DNA of 64,000 bases, taken from contig NZ_CP028561.1 in NCBI RefSeq assembly GCF_002165255.2, positions 682,001 to 746,000 on the forward strand, written 5' to 3'. The notes below the pieces were generated by a model. It saw nothing but the letters and a program-made list of their open reading frames with translations, had not been told where the DNA came from and made no database searches. The position numbers were made by a program, and so were the translations under genes. The DNA is from Acinetobacter sp. WCHA45. Its GTDB lineage: Bacteria > Pseudomonadota > Gammaproteobacteria > Pseudomonadales > Moraxellaceae. How positions within the stretch are numbered: the first letter of the stretch is position 1; each line of letters starts with the position of its first letter. Of this stretch, positions 40,182 through 48,571 are shown in pieces.

Positions 40182-42068
40182 TTAGGATAATAACTTCAAG
40201 CTAATCTGTTTTGTTAACTCATTTAATTGTTGACGTAAATTGCGTGATTCGATGAGTGAGATAGGTGATCTCAGTTTTAATTTTAAATATTTTTCTTGTA
40301 GATTTAATGAAAAGTCCTTAGCCAATTTATCAGCAATCTCAGGTGCTTGAGTTAATGACTCAATATTGGTTCTCTGCATAACATCGGCAATCTCATGACT
40401 ATAACGACTACATGCACCGAGTACGTAATAGGTTGCTAATTCCTGATCATCGGGTAAATCATCAAAGATAATGTTGAGCACTGCTAAAACTTTAGCCAGC
40501 AGCTCAGTTTGGTCAATCACTGCAAGTAATTCTTCAAAATGAATATAGAGAAATGGGTGATGCATTAAAATTGCGATTGCAAAATCTTCATCTTTGGTTT
40601 GAATATTAAAAGATAAAGAGGCATCGTGGCTGATTTGAGGGGTAAAACGTTTGCCTAGACCGAGTTTCTCACGGAAAGACTGACTCAACAGATAACGGAA
40701 TGAGCCATGTTTAGGTAATAACTCTGTTAATTCACGTAGTTCTCCCATGACTAAACTTTTACCTTCAGGCGTACTAACGTCATGCTGTCCTGTTAAATGG
40801 GCAAACACAAAGTCAGATAAAAGTGGCGCCTGTTGTAATAATTTTTGGAAGTTTTCTAAGCCTTCACGACGAATCAATGAGTCTGGATCATGTTCATTCG
40901 GAAGCACAAAGAATTTTAATTCACGCCCATCATTGAGTAAGGGGAGCGCAATTTCTAAGGTGCGTCGTGCTGCTTTTTGTCCAGCAGCATCCCCATCAAA
41001 GGCAATGGTAATACGAGAATTTTGTTTAAATAGGGTGGTTAAATGATCTGCATTACTGGCTGTTCCTAGTGTTGCGACAGCACCATTGATCCCATATTGC
41101 TGTAAGGCAATCACGTCCATATAGCCTTCGACCATTAACCAATCGTTGGCTTTGAGTTTACGACCCTCATATAAACCATAAAGCAATTGATTCTTGTGGA
41201 AGACCTCTGAATCTGGTGAGTTAATATATTTAGGTTTAATTTCATCATTGAGCGCACGACCACCAAAACCAACCACGCGGCCTTTATGATCGCGGATCGG
41301 AAAAATTACCCGCTCACGTAATAAATCAAAATCTCGACCACTATCACTAGAACGAATCAAACCCAACTGTTTCAAACCTTCAATATCTTGTGGGAAGGTT
41401 TTTTCTAAATGCTGCCAATCTTCTGGTGCATAACCCAAACGCCAAAATTGAATCGTTTGTGCCGATAAGCCACGCTGTTTGAAATAATTTTGTGCTTTTT
41501 GACTCATTGGGAGTTGACGTTCATAAAACTGAGCAACGTTTTCCAATAAGTCATAGAGATTACCTTCTTGAACCTGTTCATCCATATAAAAGGATGGATC
41601 AAATTGAGCAAAAGGATCATCCATAACGCGATCTATATCGACAAAATGCCCATCGATAAATTCGTCTGCTACAGATATAGGTGCTGGATTTTCAGCGACT
41701 GACGTATTTGTTGGTTGAGCCGCTGCAATTTGTTGAGGACTACGTTTATAAGAAAGTTTTTTATTGTCGTGATTATCTTGCGGTAATTCGATGCCTGTCT
41801 GATTAGACAAGTCTTTCATCACATCGACAAAGTTCCGACTATCAATGTCCATGAGGAAGCGAATCGCATTTCCATTCGCTTGACACCCAAAGCAATGATA
41901 ATACTGCTTATCTCTATATACATGGAATGATGGAGATTTTTCCTGATGGAATGGACAACAGCCTGAGTAAGTACGCCCAGTCTTTTTTAATTTCACACGT
42001 TGACCGATTAAATCGACGATATCAGTTCGATCTAAGATTTGATCAATCGTATGTTGTGGAATTGCCAT
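40182..42068 (-). CDS. dnaG: DNA primase DnaG
   Basis: Makes RNA primers for replication. From ATG 42068 it has 628 residues. The CHC2 zinc finger is CCPFHQEKSPSFHV with the distal CFGC near residue 60. The Toprim domain has VEGYMDVIALQQ and FDGDAAGQKAA. A stretch of about 60 low-conservation residues lies between zinc and catalytic domains. An ATG two codons upstream (42074) is possible. It is separate from rpsU and rpoD. Confidence 0.95.
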   Translation of the reverse strand: MAIPQHTIDQILDRTDIVDLIGQRVKLKKTGRTYSGCCPFHQEKSPSFHVYRDKQYYHCFGCQANGNAIRFLMDIDSRNFVDVMKDLSNQTGIELPQDNHDNKKLSYKRSPQQIAAAQPTNTSVAENPAPISVADEFIDGHFVDIDRVMDDPFAQFDPSFYMDEQVQEGNLYDLLENVAQFYERQLPMSQKAQNYFKQRGLSAQTIQFWRLGYAPEDWQHLEKTFPQDIEGLKQLGLIRSSDSGRDFDLLRERVIFPIRDHKGRVVGFGGRALNDEIKPKYINSPDSEVFHKNQLLYGLYEGRKLKANDWLMVEGYMDVIALQQYGINGAVATLGTASNADHLTTLFKQNSRITIAFDGDAAGQKAARRTLEIALPLLNDGRELKFFVLPNEHDPDSLIRREGLENFQKLLQQAPLLSDFVFAHLTGQHDVSTPEGKSLVMGELRELTELLPKHGSFRYLLSQSFREKLGLGKRFTPQISHDASLSFNIQTKDEDFAIAILMHHPFLYIHFEELLAVIDQTELLAKVLAVLNIIFDDLPDDQELATYYVLGACSRYSHEIADVMQRTNIESLTQAPEIADKLAKDFSLNLQEKYLKLKLRSPISLIESRNLRQQLNELTKQISLKLLS

Positions 42069-42147
42069 GTACATTTAACCATTTTGGACTGAGAGATAAC
42101 ATCTTCGTTGAAGTCAGTGTGTCAGAATTTATTGTTGCATAAAATGA

Positions 42148-42177
42148 AAAACAGGCAAGGGTAGACTTGCCTGTTTT
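42148..42177 (-). terminator. Terminator downstream of bamD
   Basis: Stem CAGGCAAG/CTTGCCTG with flanking A and T runs on both sides. On the minus strand it ends bamD before dnaG. Confidence 0.88.
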
Positions 42178-42197
42178 ATGGTTTTGATGAGTGCAAA

Positions 42198-43277
42198 TTA
42201 ATTTGCAGCATCAGCCCCCGAAGTTTCTTTGGTCTCAGGCTTATCTAATAGCCCGAAGCTTAAACGGTTCATCCAACTTGGTTTATCAGTTGGTTCTTCA
42301 ATAGGAGCAGAATCGATTTCTTCGGTTGTCGGTTTATCTAATAAACCAAGGCTCAAACGATTTGTTAAGCTGCGTTGCTCAGTTTCACCATTGGTTTGTT
42401 CTTTTACTTGTACCGTTTTAGATTCACGACCAAGCAAGCCTAATGTGGCACGATTGACCCAACTACCTTCTTTACGAGCAGCACGAAGATTTACTTCACC
42501 ATTTGCCTTAACTAAATTTGGATAGTTTAGTTTTAAGAGATCAATATATTGTTGAGACGTCGCTTGATCGCCTAATTTTTGGTAGCTATAAGCTAATATT
42601 GCAAGCGCTTCAGGTGTTTGTGGTGTTTGAGGGTAGTGTTCAATGACCCATTGGGCGCGTTCAGCAGCAGCCAACCATGCTTTACGTTGAACATTGAAAC
42701 GTGCCGCATTCATTTCACTTTCAGCCAATTCTTGACCGATAAATTTCATACGTTGTGCAGCATCTACTGAGTATTGGCTACTTGGGAAACGACGAATCAA
42801 ATCTACAAAGTTTTGATAAGCGACTTTAACGTAGCTCACATCACGATGTGATTGTTGTAATGACGTATAACGAATCAAACTGTCGTAATTCATTTCCATG
42901 TTGGCTACACCCCGAACATAGTAAGCGTAATCAACATTTGGATGTTGTGGATTTAAACGAATGAAACGATCTGCCAGTGCAATCGTACCTTCATAATCTT
43001 TTTGTTTAAATTTGGCGTAGAGGAGTTCAAGTTGTGCTTGTTGAGTGTATTGTCCAGTTGGATAATACGTATCTATCGCTTCAAGTGATTTAACAGCATC
43101 AGTATATTGATTACGTTCAAGTGATTTTTGTGCTTTTTCAAAATAGACTTGTTCACTTGACTGTGGGCCTTTATCAACCACTTCTTTTTTGCTTGGATTA
43201 CTGCTACAACCAACAAATACAGACGCTACGCCTAAAGATAAAGCCAATATGGTAATTTTATAATGGGGTAGCGACAT
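42198..43277 (-). CDS. bamD: Outer-membrane assembly lipoprotein BamD, with repeat-bearing C-terminal tail
   Basis: Essential lipoprotein partner of BamA in beta-barrel assembly. The lipobox FVGC gives Cys24, and TPR pairs run from about 42 to 255 (YFEKAQKSLERNQYTDAVKS, QLELLYAKFKQKDYEG, SYQKLGDQATSQQYIDLLKL). BamD is usually near 245 residues. This one has 359, the extra 100 being a tail with three copies of a WxNRLSLGLLDKP-like motif spaced exactly 31 residues apart. It is transcribed alone, divergent from rluD. Confidence 0.92.
   Translation of the reverse strand: MSLPHYKITILALSLGVASVFVGCSSNPSKKEVVDKGPQSSEQVYFEKAQKSLERNQYTDAVKSLEAIDTYYPTGQYTQQAQLELLYAKFKQKDYEGTIALADRFIRLNPQHPNVDYAYYVRGVANMEMNYDSLIRYTSLQQSHRDVSYVKVAYQNFVDLIRRFPSSQYSVDAAQRMKFIGQELAESEMNAARFNVQRKAWLAAAERAQWVIEHYPQTPQTPEALAILAYSYQKLGDQATSQQYIDLLKLNYPNLVKANGEVNLRAARKEGSWVNRATLGLLGRESKTVQVKEQTNGETEQRSLTNRLSLGLLDKPTTEEIDSAPIEEPTDKPSWMNRLSFGLLDKPETKETSGADAAN
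42237..42461 (-). repeat. Three 31-codon repeats in the bamD tail
   Basis: Residues 273-285 (WVNRATLGLLGRE), 304-316 (LTNRLSLGLLDKP) and 335-347 (WMNRLSFGLLDKP). Start positions differ by 31 residues each time, with acidic/Thr-rich linkers between. Confidence 0.85.
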
Positions 43278-43348
43278 AAAAATTCCTCTGCTTTTGGGAC
43301 AATAAGCTACAATGGTGCTATTAAACCATTTTTGTATCGATCATCAAA

Positions 43349-44398
43349 ATGACTTCAACACAATCTTCCAATTCAAACCTTTCTGAGACAGATTTCTTAC
43401 TTGAAGATTCTGTCGATGCAGATAATCATAATTCTGATGCAACTGCAACACGTTTATCGTTGCAAATTCAACTCGATGAAGAGTATTTAGGTCAGCGTAT
43501 TGATCAGGTTGCTGCATTGGTTTGGAGCGAGTTCTCTCGTGAAAAGCTCAAGCAATGGATGAAAGACGGGCATCTGTTGGTAAATGGTAACATTGTAAAA
43601 CCTAAATATCGTTGCGAAGGCAATGAATTGCTTACGCTGAATGTTGAGTTAGAAACCCAAACCTCTAGTCAACCTGAAAATATTCCCCTCAATATTGTCT
43701 ATGAAGACGACGATATTATTGTGATTAATAAAGAAGTTGGGATGGTGGTTCATCCTGGTGCTGGCAATCCTACAGGTACTTTGGTTAATGCCTTGCTTTA
43801 TCATGCACCGAAACTGGCTGAGCTTTCACGTGCAGGTTTAGTACATCGTATTGATAAAGATACCAGCGGTCTATTGGTTGTTGCAAAAACATTGGAAGCC
43901 CAGTTTTCTCTCAGTAAACAACTTGCGAAAAAAACCGTTTATCGTGTTTATGATTTAGTTGCATATGGAAATATTATTGCGGGTGGCACGATTGATGAGC
44001 CAATTAAACGTCACCCAGTCGATCGTGTCAAAATGGCGATCTTACCGGGTGGGCGTGATGCAGTAACACATTACAATGTGAAAGAGCGTTTCCGCGACTT
44101 CACGCGTATTCAGGCGCAACTTGAAACAGGACGTACCCATCAAATTCGTGTGCATTTTAGTTATCTTGGACATGGTTTGGTAGGTGATCCTGTTTATGTC
44201 AATCGTGTACGTTTCCCTGCTGGCGCATCAGAAGTCTTAATTGACATGCTACGTAGTTTTAAACGTCAAGCGTTACATGCAGCAAAATTAGGTTTAGTGC
44301 ATCCACGTACTGGCGAAGAAATGATGTTTGAAGCACCATGGCCAGAGGATTTCACTCAACTGGTGGAAGTACTTCGCCAAGAGAATGAAGCGTATTAA
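43349..44398 (+). CDS. rluD: 23S rRNA pseudouridine synthase RluD
   Basis: Forms pseudouridines in helix 69 of 23S rRNA. An S4 domain lies near residues 45-105 and the catalytic motif HRIDKDTSGLLVVAKT follows near 170-185, with GRTHQIRVHF later. The 349 residues include about 30 extra N-terminal residues rich in Ser/Asp. The position next to bamD and upstream of pgeF is the usual one for RluD, which decides it against RluC and RluA. Confidence 0.92.
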   Translation: MTSTQSSNSNLSETDFLLEDSVDADNHNSDATATRLSLQIQLDEEYLGQRIDQVAALVWSEFSREKLKQWMKDGHLLVNGNIVKPKYRCEGNELLTLNVELETQTSSQPENIPLNIVYEDDDIIVINKEVGMVVHPGAGNPTGTLVNALLYHAPKLAELSRAGLVHRIDKDTSGLLVVAKTLEAQFSLSKQLAKKTVYRVYDLVAYGNIIAGGTIDEPIKRHPVDRVKMAILPGGRDAVTHYNVKERFRDFTRIQAQLETGRTHQIRVHFSYLGHGLVGDPVYVNRVRFPAGASEVLIDMLRSFKRQALHAAKLGLVHPRTGEEMMFEAPWPEDFTQLVEVLRQENEAY

Positions 44399-44485
44399 AA
44401 AAAATTCTCTTTAAATAAAGGGGGATGTGTTTAGCTTCTCCCGTTCAAAAGCTAAGGCATATATTCTGGTAAGAGGACGGATTTT

Positions 44486-45226
44486 ATGGAATTTGTACAA
44501 GGTTTGCCTAAAGGTGTGTATCTAGGGCAAACGCGTATTGAACATCCTCAAACCATTGCAACTCAAAATGAAAATCTATCAGGATTTAATCTGGCTTTGC
44601 ATGTCAATGATGATGCTCAACGGGTTCAGCAGCACCGTATGATCTTGCTAAATGAATTATCTGTATATGGTGTTGATAGAATCACATGGATGACGCAAAC
44701 TCACAGCACCATTTGCTATACCATCAATGAACAGATTCCATTTGTTGCACTTGAAGGCGATGGTTTGGTCACGCAACGGGCAGGGCATGCCTTGATGATG
44801 ATGACAGCTGATTGTTTGCCTATTGTTTTGGGTAATAACGAAGGTACAGAAGTCGCCAATCTACACGCAGGTTGGCGTGGTTTGGCTAATCGAATTGTCG
44901 AAAATACCGTGACGGAAATGAAATCTCAGCCAACTTGGGCATGGCTGGGTGCTGCGATTAGTCAACCTTGCTTTGAGGTCGGGGCAGAGGTGAAAGCTGC
45001 ATTCTGTGAAAAATATACTGAACTGGAATTTGCATTTATCTCAGGACAGACTGAGGGTAAATATTTAGCTGATTTATATGCAATCGCTCGATTTATTTTA
45101 AATCGCTTAGGTGTGCAGAATGTTTTGGGTGGTAATCAATGTTCATTCCGACAAACTACAGATTATTTTTCTTATCGTCGAGATTCTAAAACAGGACGTA
45201 TGGCAACATTTGTGTTTATGCAATAA
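44486..45226 (+). CDS. pgeF: PgeF/YfiH family multicopper-oxidase-fold enzyme
   Basis: A 246-residue member of the DUF152/LACC1 family, once called polyphenol oxidase, with purine nucleoside phosphorylase and peptidoglycan-editing roles reported. The metal-site segments TADCLPIV, NLHAGWRGL and CSFRQTTDYFSYRRD are in order. It follows rluD in the usual rluD-pgeF arrangement, with 87 bases between. Confidence 0.9.
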   Translation: MEFVQGLPKGVYLGQTRIEHPQTIATQNENLSGFNLALHVNDDAQRVQQHRMILLNELSVYGVDRITWMTQTHSTICYTINEQIPFVALEGDGLVTQRAGHALMMMTADCLPIVLGNNEGTEVANLHAGWRGLANRIVENTVTEMKSQPTWAWLGAAISQPCFEVGAEVKAAFCEKYTELEFAFISGQTEGKYLADLYAIARFILNRLGVQNVLGGNQCSFRQTTDYFSYRRDSKTGRMATFVFMQ

Positions 45227-45309
45227 TTTTAATTCAATAAGCAGTTGATTCGCTTAGTTGTGATGAAAAATGTTAAACTTGATTCAATTCATTGGTTTTT
45301 AAATTTTCC

Positions 45310-45882
45310 ATGTCTTTCATTGATCAAGAAACTCCTAAAGTTCAAGTTTGTGTAATTTTTCATAGTCCTTATGGACATACTGCAAAAGTTGCGCAACATA
45401 TTGCTCAAGGTGCGGAACAGGGAGGGGCAGAAGTGCATCTCATTTCTGTTGCTGCTCCACAGTGGGATTTAATCGATCAAGCAGATGTGATCGTAATGGG
45501 TTGCCCAACTTATATGGGTAGTCTGACTTCTGCGCTCAAGCAATTCATGGAAGACTCGTCTAAGCGATGGCTTGCGCGAACTTGGCAAGGAAAAATAGCT
45601 GCGGGCTTTACCAATGGTGGTGGATTAAGCGGTGATAAATTGGCGGTGTTGCAACAGATCAATCTGTTTGCAATGCAGCATGGCATGTTATGGGCGGGAT
45701 TACCGTTTATGCCAACAGGACGAAGTCCATCAGATATTAACCGTATGTCCAGCTTTCTAGGTTTAATGACTCAATCAGATAATGCAAGTGTCGAAGTAAC
45801 ACCACCTGAGGGTGATTTAGAAACCGCACGTAAATTTGGCAAATATTTAGCAGAATTACGATTAAAACAGATCAACATTTGA
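45310..45882 (+). CDS. Flavodoxin-like NAD(P)H-dependent oxidoreductase (WrbA-related)
   Basis: A 190-residue flavodoxin-fold protein. The phosphate-binding loop SPYGHTAKVA is at about 20-29, MGCPTYMGSLTSALKQF near 70-86 and AAGFTNGGGLSGDKL near 106-120. This resembles NAD(P)H:quinone reductases of the WrbA group but is shorter at the C-terminus. I take ATG 45310; a TTG at 45292 would add six residues. Ribosome site is weak in both cases. Confidence 0.85.
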   Translation: MSFIDQETPKVQVCVIFHSPYGHTAKVAQHIAQGAEQGGAEVHLISVAAPQWDLIDQADVIVMGCPTYMGSLTSALKQFMEDSSKRWLARTWQGKIAAGFTNGGGLSGDKLAVLQQINLFAMQHGMLWAGLPFMPTGRSPSDINRMSSFLGLMTQSDNASVEVTPPEGDLETARKFGKYLAELRLKQINI

Positions 45883-45890
45883 TACCTATA

Positions 45891-45922
45891 AAAAAACCTC
45901 CAATATCCTTGGAGGTTTTTTT
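45891..45922. terminator. Bidirectional terminator between flavodoxin-like gene and smpB
   Basis: Stem CCTCCAA/TTGGAGG flanked by six A and seven T. Confidence 0.88.
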
Positions 45923-45923
45923 A

Positions 45924-46397
45924 TTATTTATGCAACATACGTGCTTTATCACGCTGCCAATCACGGTCTTTTTCCGTAGCACGTTTGTCATGTAATTGCT
46001 TACCTTTGACCAACGCAATTTCGAGCTTAACCAAGTGACCTTTCCAATAGCAGGCTAAAGGAACACATGAATAACCTTTTTGGTTCACTGCGCCTAGTAA
46101 CTTTTCTAGTTCACGACGAGATAATAATAACTTTCGTGTACGTGTCGATTCAGGTACGACATGGGTTGATGCAGACAATAAAGGCTGAATCTGTGAACCA
46201 AATAAAAAGGCTTCACCATTTTTAAAAATGACATAACTTTCAGACAATGTCATACGTCCAGCACGTAAGGATTTTACTTCCCAACCCTGAAGTGACATGC
46301 CTGCTTCAAATTTTTCTTCGATAAAGTAATCGTGACGCGCTCTTTTATTCTGAGCAATCGTGCCACCATTATGTTTTTTTACAACAATCTTGTTCAT
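45924..46397 (-). CDS. smpB: SsrA-binding protein SmpB
   Basis: Binds tmRNA for ribosome rescue. The 157 residues include [18 protein letters not shown] at the start, [12 protein letters not shown] at about 37-48 and a basic tail ending [12 protein letters not shown]. No ssrA gene is found next to it. The gene marks the left boundary of the accessory island; the coding sequence looks intact. Confidence 0.96.
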   Translation of the reverse strand: MNKIVVKKHNGGTIAQNKRARHDYFIEEKFEAGMSLQGWEVKSLRAGRMTLSESYVIFKNGEAFLFGSQIQPLLSASTHVVPESTRTRKLLLSRRELEKLLGAVNQKGYSCVPLACYWKGHLVKLEIALVKGKQLHDKRATEKDRDWQRDKARMLHK

Positions 46398-46442
46398 TTT
46401 AACCTTTTGAAAAAGAATAATTAAATTCTATAGTTTTTCTGA

Positions 46443-46466
46443 GTTACCCGTTTGGTTACCCGTTTT
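46443..46466. repeat. Tandem 12-bp repeat between smpB and alpA (possible attachment-site DNA)
   Basis: GTTACCCGTTTG followed directly by GTTACCCGTTTT. It lies 46 bases outside the smpB start, where the island begins. It could be part of an attachment site or integrase arm site, but no matching copy was seen at the right side of the island. Confidence 0.35.
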
Positions 46467-46480
46467 AAAAGGCTCTTAAT

Positions 46481-46512
46481 TTAAAAAGATAGCCTGCATT
46501 TAGCAGGCTATC
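46481..46512 (-). terminator. Terminator downstream of alpA-like gene
   Basis: Ten-base-pair stem GATAGCCTGC/GCAGGCTATC with an ATTTA loop. On the minus strand it is followed by TTTTTAAATT. It ends the prtN-like/small gene/alpA operon. Confidence 0.88.
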
Positions 46513-46523
46513 ATATCAGAATT

Positions 46524-46718
46524 TTACTTGTGTTTTTCTACAACTTTTTTAACACTTGATTCGTACCAAAAGACTTCTTTCTCGCTAACTCTGATTGGCT
46601 GTGGAATTTCACCTTTTTTAATCATTCGATAAAATTTGGTTCTGCCAATAGAAAGCAGTGTCATAAACTCTTTTGCTCGAACTCTACGATCAATATTAAA
46701 GTTATGTGCAACTCCCAT
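46524..46718 (-). CDS. AlpA-like transcriptional regulator/excisionase
   Basis: A 64-residue MerR-type winged-helix protein. The segment EFMTLLSIGRTKFYRMIKKG (residues 17-36) and FWYESSVKKVVE match the AlpA/prophage regulator family, which activates excision or integrase genes in mobile islands. Its ATG follows GAGGTAAGG, which overlaps the stop of the 34-codon gene upstream, suggesting coupled translation. Confidence 0.88.
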   Translation of the reverse strand: MGVAHNFNIDRRVRAKEFMTLLSIGRTKFYRMIKKGEIPQPIRVSEKEVFWYESSVKKVVEKHK

Positions 46719-46724
46719 TCTACC

Positions 46725-46829
46725 TTACCTCACTAGTACCGATACTTCTGCCCATTGGTGAATTTTTTTACCAGTAGAAGTAACTTCTCCGATGATGCTT
46801 GTAATTTTGCCCTCAGAAATTGTATTCAT
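46725..46829 (-). CDS. Small protein of 34 residues between PrtN-like and AlpA-like genes
   Basis: ATG at 46829 (minus strand) preceded by TGGGGAT, and a TAA stop at 46725-46727 that overlaps the ribosome site of alpA. The gene starts 14 bases after the PrtN-like stop. The product begins MNTISEGKITSIIGEV and continues with TSTGKKIHQWAEVSVLVR, alternating hydrophobic residues as in a small beta fold. I do not recognise a family. Tight spacing on both sides supports translation. Confidence 0.6.
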   Translation of the reverse strand: MNTISEGKITSIIGEVTSTGKKIHQWAEVSVLVR

Positions 46830-46843
46830 GTAATTATCCCCAC

Positions 46844-47128
46844 TTATGAAGCTTTGATTGCTTTTTGCATCGTGTTTTGGAAGCTGGAGTGGCTCTGACG
46901 ATAAATCTCATCAAAGGCATTTGCAAGCTCTTCGAGGCGGACAAAAAAAGGAGCTTTTTGGCTATCATCAAGGCGAAAACAGGCAAATGGGAATTTCTGC
47001 TGGCGAGCCTTTTCTAAGACCCTTTCCTTGCATAGATGTGGATAAAACTCTTTGGTAATATCTTCTAACTTGATGTGAGGAGTTCGATACTTTAAAAATA
47101 GGTAATCAATTGTCTTTAGCTCGTACAT
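46844..47128 (-). CDS. PrtN-like pyocin-activator family protein
   Basis: A 94-residue protein with MYELKTIDYLFLKYRTPHIKLEDITKEFYPHL at the start and PFFVRLEELANAFDEIY in the middle. This matches short island proteins annotated as pyocin activator PrtN, which in Pseudomonas activates pyocin genes. ATG 47128 follows AGGAG at good spacing and is preferred over an ATG eight codons upstream. It heads a three-gene operon with alpA. Note the divergent 457-codon frame starts only two bases away. Confidence 0.75.
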   Translation of the reverse strand: MYELKTIDYLFLKYRTPHIKLEDITKEFYPHLCKERVLEKARQQKFPFACFRLDDSQKAPFFVRLEELANAFDEIYRQSHSSFQNTMQKAIKAS

Positions 47129-47129
47129 T

Positions 47130-48503
47130 GTGAGACTCCTATATTTGTACAATGACTTAAAGCATGGCTTTGAAATATCTCGTCACTACGTGAATATTTC
47201 TCAAGATTGCTTATGGAGCATTGTAAAAAATGGAAATCGTGGCGAAAATTACGAAATCGGAACTCCTTTTTTTGACACTAGACTAATTATGCCTAAGCTT
47301 AATGATGTTCAGAACACAGCTATTGAGATTGTAGACTACTTGTACTTCTATGATATTGTTGCCCTTCAAACCTTCACTGAAGAAAAAAAATATTTTTATG
47401 ATCAATTAGATAAATTGATAGATGGGGTGCTCGAAGAGAAGCACCTCACTGGTCGGAAGGCAGAAATATATAAACACTATCTTTTGTGCGGTATGGAGAT
47501 TGTTTCAAGCTTTGATGAGAACAGGGAGTGGCAAATACCAGAACTGACTTTAAATGAGCGACAGCAAGGTGAAGTCCAAGATCAGATGTATAAAAAGAAT
47601 GTGATAATTCCTTTGAGGCATTTGAAAGAACGGTTAAAGGAAAGCTGCCGAATTGAGGGAGATTTCATCAAGGAAGTTTATGATCTTATCAAATTGTCAC
47701 AGATAGATAAGGCTTCTCACTCAGTTTGCCATAAGTTAGTGGCTCAGATACTTTGGTTTGGTACTGAACATGGTATTACCTGTCATGTATATCGAAAAAT
47801 AGTTACTCTAGGGATATTAAACAGCTCTAAGGATACGGCAAAGGGTCGTTATGATGAGGTTCATCATGAATATGTTTTTTTAAGAGCATTGTTACTGATT
47901 GAGTTTGAAATTTTCCGAAAAGGGCTTTACTACCGACATGTTGCTGGCGATTTGGTTGTGGACACATCGCGCTTTACCTCAAGTGAAATTAATTTGAAGA
48001 AGAAAGCCTATTACCATAAGTATCTGGAATTAATCTTTAGTGACCATAAGGATGTTACAGTACTTCATGTTGACATTGATTTGGCTGATAAGGGACAAGT
48101 AGTAGACTACCTTTCATTGATTTCCAAACATCTATTTCATAATTGTATTTTCTCAAACTCTAATGCCAATTGGATTAGTTTGTTGGGGGCTTTACTTTTG
48201 ATCTATGAACAGGAGATCGATCTTGACAGGTCGATTTATTCAGAGGAGAGTAATAATAGTAGCTGTAGTGATATAGCCCAAAGAATCTTGTTTGAGCAAT
48301 TCGATTTCAGCGTTACAGCAAAAAGCTTATATTTAAACTATGTGAAACTTTATGAGATCTATGATCTTATTCGATCCACGATGCTTGATATTGTAGAACA
48401 ACCAAAGCATGGTTTTCTTGTCCCTGACTTGCCTAGTCATTTCTATTATCATGGAGACATGTCTACAAATTTACTTGAGCTACTTGAAAAAGTTAAAAGA
48501 TAG
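47130..48503 (+). CDS. Island protein of unknown function, 457 residues
   Basis: A long single frame on the plus strand, no family recognised. The sequence is rich in aromatic residues and His/Tyr, with predicted alpha-helical stretches, no signal peptide and no clear membrane segment. Segments such as VLHVDIDLADKGQVVDYLSL (about 309-328) look structured. The start is unsure: GTG 47130 lies two bases from the divergent PrtN-like start and inside its ribosome-site region; GTG 47190 and ATG 47289 are downstream options. Confidence 0.6.
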   Translation: MRLLYLYNDLKHGFEISRHYVNISQDCLWSIVKNGNRGENYEIGTPFFDTRLIMPKLNDVQNTAIEIVDYLYFYDIVALQTFTEEKKYFYDQLDKLIDGVLEEKHLTGRKAEIYKHYLLCGMEIVSSFDENREWQIPELTLNERQQGEVQDQMYKKNVIIPLRHLKERLKESCRIEGDFIKEVYDLIKLSQIDKASHSVCHKLVAQILWFGTEHGITCHVYRKIVTLGILNSSKDTAKGRYDEVHHEYVFLRALLLIEFEIFRKGLYYRHVAGDLVVDTSRFTSSEINLKKKAYYHKYLELIFSDHKDVTVLHVDIDLADKGQVVDYLSLISKHLFHNCIFSNSNANWISLLGALLLIYEQEIDLDRSIYSEESNNSSCSDIAQRILFEQFDFSVTAKSLYLNYVKLYEIYDLIRSTMLDIVEQPKHGFLVPDLPSHFYYHGDMSTNLLELLEKVKR

Positions 48504-48571
48504 ATATACTGATGCTGTTTTAAGATTCATGGATGAGATACCTTATCCATGAATGTCTATAGGTGTAAAAA

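Noticed and set aside
46398..46523. A tmRNA gene (ssrA) next to smpB
   Set aside because: The gap is only 126 bases, shorter than a tmRNA, and holds no tRNA-like ends; it contains a terminator and a 12-base tandem repeat.
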